Below, one piece after another: positions 5,757-7,181 of a DNA stretch of 7,181 nt. Numbering within the stretch: the stretch's first letter is position 1; every line of letters starts with the position of its first letter. The notes below the pieces were generated by a model. It was not told the DNA's origin, did no database searches, and saw only the letters and a program-made list of their open reading frames with translations. The DNA lies in NCBI GenBank assembly GCA_934700635.1, contig CAKUXU010000041.1, positions 1-7,181 on the forward strand, written 5' to 3'. The position numbers were made by a program, and so were the translations under genes. This stretch comes from an uncultured Eubacteriales bacterium (GTDB lineage: Bacteria; Bacillota; Clostridia; Oscillospirales; Acutalibacteraceae).

Positions 5757-6074
5757 ATGAAAAATAATAATTTTAGAGAGCTTACTGAAAGCGAAATAGA
5801 AAATGTTTCTGGTGGATACGATATTACTTATGCTGCACATAATGATGTTAAATTGAGTAAAGAAGAATATGACTTTTTAAAACAAAAGGGTATAATTGAC
5901 GATGAAGGAAAATTAAAACATAAAGACGTTCAAAATGCTGAAAAAGCACTACTTGATGCAGGATATAAAGCTGGAGAAGTACGTCATCTTAAATTTATGT
6001 ATAAAGATTATAAACCACCTTTATACGCAGATGTTACTATTGTAGGAGATAAAAACGAAGGCGAAGAAAATTAA
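5757..6074 (+). CDS. Double-glycine leader peptide precursor with atypical hydrophilic cargo
   Basis: This 105-residue product opens with a classic double-glycine leader of 20 residues, ending ELTESEIENVSGG. It matches the class II bacteriocin/peptide-pheromone leader pattern: Leu at -12, Glu at -8, Ile at -7, Val at -4 and GG at -2/-1. Such leaders are cut after GG by the C39 peptidase domain of an ABC exporter during export. The predicted cargo is 85 residues. It is highly charged, with no Cys and none of the glycine-rich hydrophobic stretches of typical two-peptide bacteriocins. A helical first part (about 31-72, with LSKEEYDFLKQKG) is followed by MYKDYKPPLYADVTIVGD. The target and function are unknown. 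A ribosome site AAGGGGA (5740-5746) precedes the ATG. The gene is monocistronic, between its own promoter and terminator. No exporter, immunity or modification gene is in view. Confidence 0.8.
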   Translation: MKNNNFRELTESEIENVSGGYDITYAAHNDVKLSKEEYDFLKQKGIIDDEGKLKHKDVQNAEKALLDAGYKAGEVRHLKFMYKDYKPPLYADVTIVGDKNEGEEN

Positions 6075-6091
6075 TCATAAGTTTTATATAG

Positions 6092-6130
6092 AGGTATAGC
6101 TTTAAAATTTAAGCTGTACCTAATTTTTTT
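6092..6130 (+). terminator. Intrinsic terminator of the double-glycine peptide gene
   Basis: An 11-bp stem (AGGTATAGCTT at 6092-6102 with AAGCTGTACCT at 6111-6121, one G·U pair) encloses an 8-base loop. A run of seven T (6124-6130) follows two bases later. It starts 17 bases after the stop codon and closes a transcript of about 400 bases carrying only the peptide gene. Confidence 0.88.
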
Positions 6131-6288
6131 ACTCCTGTGCGAGTTTTATACATCTTTATTTTGAATTTTGATATTGTGACGATAAATATAAAAATATATG
6201 AATTGAATATAAATTTTCAAATATCGGTGTAATAAATATAAAAAACATAATTTTTTATGGATAAAATCGGTATGTGAAAAATAAACTA

Positions 6289-6316
6289 TTGCAAAACAAT
6301 ATTAATTGTATATAAT
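6289..6316 (+). promoter_or_regulatory. Promoter of the CdaR-like regulator gene
   Basis: TTGCAA (6289-6294) and a perfect TATAAT (6311-6316) are separated by 16 bases. Transcription would begin near 6323, so the leader is about 68 bases long. Confidence 0.65.
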
Positions 6317-6328
6317 AAATAAAAGAGG

Positions 6329-6341
6329 CTATTCAGAATAG
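6329..6341. promoter_or_regulatory. CTATTCAGAATAG dyad in the regulator leader (possible autoregulatory site)
   Basis: CTATTC (6329-6334) and GAATAG (6336-6341) are perfect inverted arms around one base, starting a few bases after the expected transcription start. Two G·U pairs would extend it as an RNA hairpin. A regulator binding its own leader is a usual arrangement, but this is inference from position only. Confidence 0.3.
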
Positions 6342-6390
6342 TTGTAATTATGGGAAACTCAAAAGTATAAATAATAAAGAGAGGTAAAGT

Positions 6391-7181
6391 ATGTCTAACA
6401 GATTATTTCAAAACATTATAAGGCAAACGATGGAAGCTATTGATAAAACCATCGGTGTTGTTGATGATTCATGTGTTATAGTTGCGTGCAGTGATTCGTC
6501 GAGAATAGGTGAAACGGTTACAGATATTAAACCGGAGTCTTTTTTATCTACGGATATTTTTACAACAGAAGGTGCAACATATAAACCTTTTGGTAGTCCT
6601 TCTTGTCCGGAATTTGCAGTTTTTGTCGCAGGAACTGATGAATCTTGCAAAAAAGATGTGATAGTTCTTTCTGTTGCTATGAATAGTGTAAAGCAACATT
6701 ATGATGACAAATATGACAAAGTCAGCTTTATAAAAAATGTTTTGCTTGATAATATCCTCCCTGGAGATGTTTATATTAAAGCAAGAGAGCTTCGTTTCAA
6801 TAATGATGTAAACAGAGTTTGCATGATAGTTAAAACAACCTCTAAAACAGATGTTTCTGTTTATGAAGTTATTCAGAGCTTGTTCCCGGATAAAAACAAG
6901 GACTTTGTTGTAAGCATAAATGAAACTGATATTGCTCTTGTTAAAGAAGTCGGAAAAGATTTAGAAAGTAAATCATTTGAAAAACTTGCAGCTTCTATTA
7001 TTGACACTCTTTCAGGTGAGTATTATGTTCACAGCGTAATAGGTATAGGAACCGCTGTTTCAAATATTCGTGATTTGTCACGTTCATTTACCGAAGCTCA
7101 AATAGCTATTGAAGTTGGAAAGGTTTTTGACACTGAAAAAAGTGTTGTTCCTTATGATAATTTAGGTATAGCAAGACTTGT
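6391..7181 (+). CDS. CdaR/PucR-family transcriptional regulator (partial, 3' end off window)
   Basis: The ATG at 6391 follows GAGAGGT (6379-6385), and 263 codons run off the right edge. Residues about 1-130 are a sensor-like N-terminal region, beginning NRLFQNIIRQTMEAIDKTIG, as in the diacid-recognition type of CdaR proteins. It has no signal peptide or membrane segment, so it should be cytosolic. From about 141 comes the GGDEF-like domain of CdaR regulators. It is recognised by VIGIGTAV (216-223), LSRSFTEAQIAIEVG (229-243) and the closing YDNLGIARL pattern (255-263). This domain is not expected to make cyclic-di-GMP, because the GGDEF catalytic motif is absent. The DNA-binding PucR-type helix-turn-helix would follow at the C-terminus, beyond the window. 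The ligand is unknown; the E. coli family member CdaR responds to sugar diacids. Its targets cannot be judged from here. Confidence 0.88.
   Translation, partial: MSNRLFQNIIRQTMEAIDKTIGVVDDSCVIVACSDSSRIGETVTDIKPESFLSTDIFTTEGATYKPFGSPSCPEFAVFVAGTDESCKKDVIVLSVAMNSVKQHYDDKYDKVSFIKNVLLDNILPGDVYIKARELRFNNDVNRVCMIVKTTSKTDVSVYEVIQSLFPDKNKDFVVSINETDIALVKEVGKDLESKSFEKLAASIIDTLSGEYYVHSVIGIGTAVSNIRDLSRSFTEAQIAIEVGKVFDTEKSVVPYDNLGIARL

Larger units (their letters stand above)
6075..6390. other. 316-base intergenic region
   Basis: It holds the terminator of the peptide gene (6092-6130), the promoter of the regulator gene (6289-6316), a dyad in its leader (6329-6341) and the GAGAGGT ribosome site (6379-6385). 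The central part (6131-6288) is very AT-rich. It shows only a 13-base direct repeat, ATAAATATAAAAA at 6182-6194 and 6232-6244, 50 bases apart, which may reflect base composition. No small gene or structured RNA was found. Confidence 0.7.

Noticed and set aside
6182..6244. 13-base direct repeat ATAAATATAAAAA, 50 bases apart
   Set aside because: The sequence is very AT-rich and low in complexity. Two copies do not make an iteron or a CRISPR array.
6257..6277. Six-codon frame MDKIGM upstream of the regulator
   Set aside because: It has no ribosome site and lies upstream of the likely promoter, so it would not be on that transcript.
6408..6650. Minus-strand open frame inside the regulator gene
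   Set aside because: It overlaps the recognisable CdaR-type coding sequence and lacks start signals.

Overview
The window is AT-rich DNA from a low-GC Gram-positive bacterium. The A/T-ending codons, strong AGGAGG-type ribosome binding sites and TTGACA/TATAAT promoters support this. The protein types (a clostridial-style cyclophilin with an insert, RsmD followed by a coiled-coil gene, and a CdaR-type regulator) suggest an anaerobic Clostridia/Tissierellia lineage such as the Peptoniphilus–Anaerococcus group. That placement is inference; there is no rRNA or other marker to fix it.

Layout, left to right. (1) Minus strand, running off the left edge: a GNAT acetyltransferase with an unassigned C-terminal extension. 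A perfect 23-bp palindrome sits at the domain junction. (2) A divergent promoter region at 722-912 has one near-consensus promoter facing each way. (3) Plus strand, 913-2445: a two-domain ABC-F ATPase that acts on ribosomes. (4) Plus strand, 2526-3115: a small membrane-anchored protein of unknown function. It has a full-consensus promoter, but its frame is broken by a one-base shift near 2722-2730. (5) A bidirectional terminator at 3101-3126 separates it from a convergent minus-strand operon. (6) That operon, transcribed right to left from a promoter at 5040-5068, holds a membrane-anchored cyclophilin, rsmD and a coiled-coil protein. (7) Plus strand, 5185-5544: a Cys-rich protein built from two copies of a roughly 50-residue unit, with a 5' leader hairpin and its own terminator. 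(8) Plus strand, 5757-6074: a stand-alone peptide precursor with a textbook double-glycine leader and an atypical 85-residue hydrophilic cargo, between its own promoter and terminator. (9) Plus strand, from 6391 off the right edge: the N-terminal half of a CdaR/PucR-type regulator.

The window mixes housekeeping functions (rRNA methylation, protein folding, a ribosome-associated ATPase) with three small genes I cannot assign to a known function. The least ordinary parts are the orphan double-glycine peptide, the duplicated Cys/His protein and the frameshifted membrane protein. No mobile element, tRNA, rRNA or CRISPR array was seen. No transporter or modification enzyme for the double-glycine peptide lies within view.
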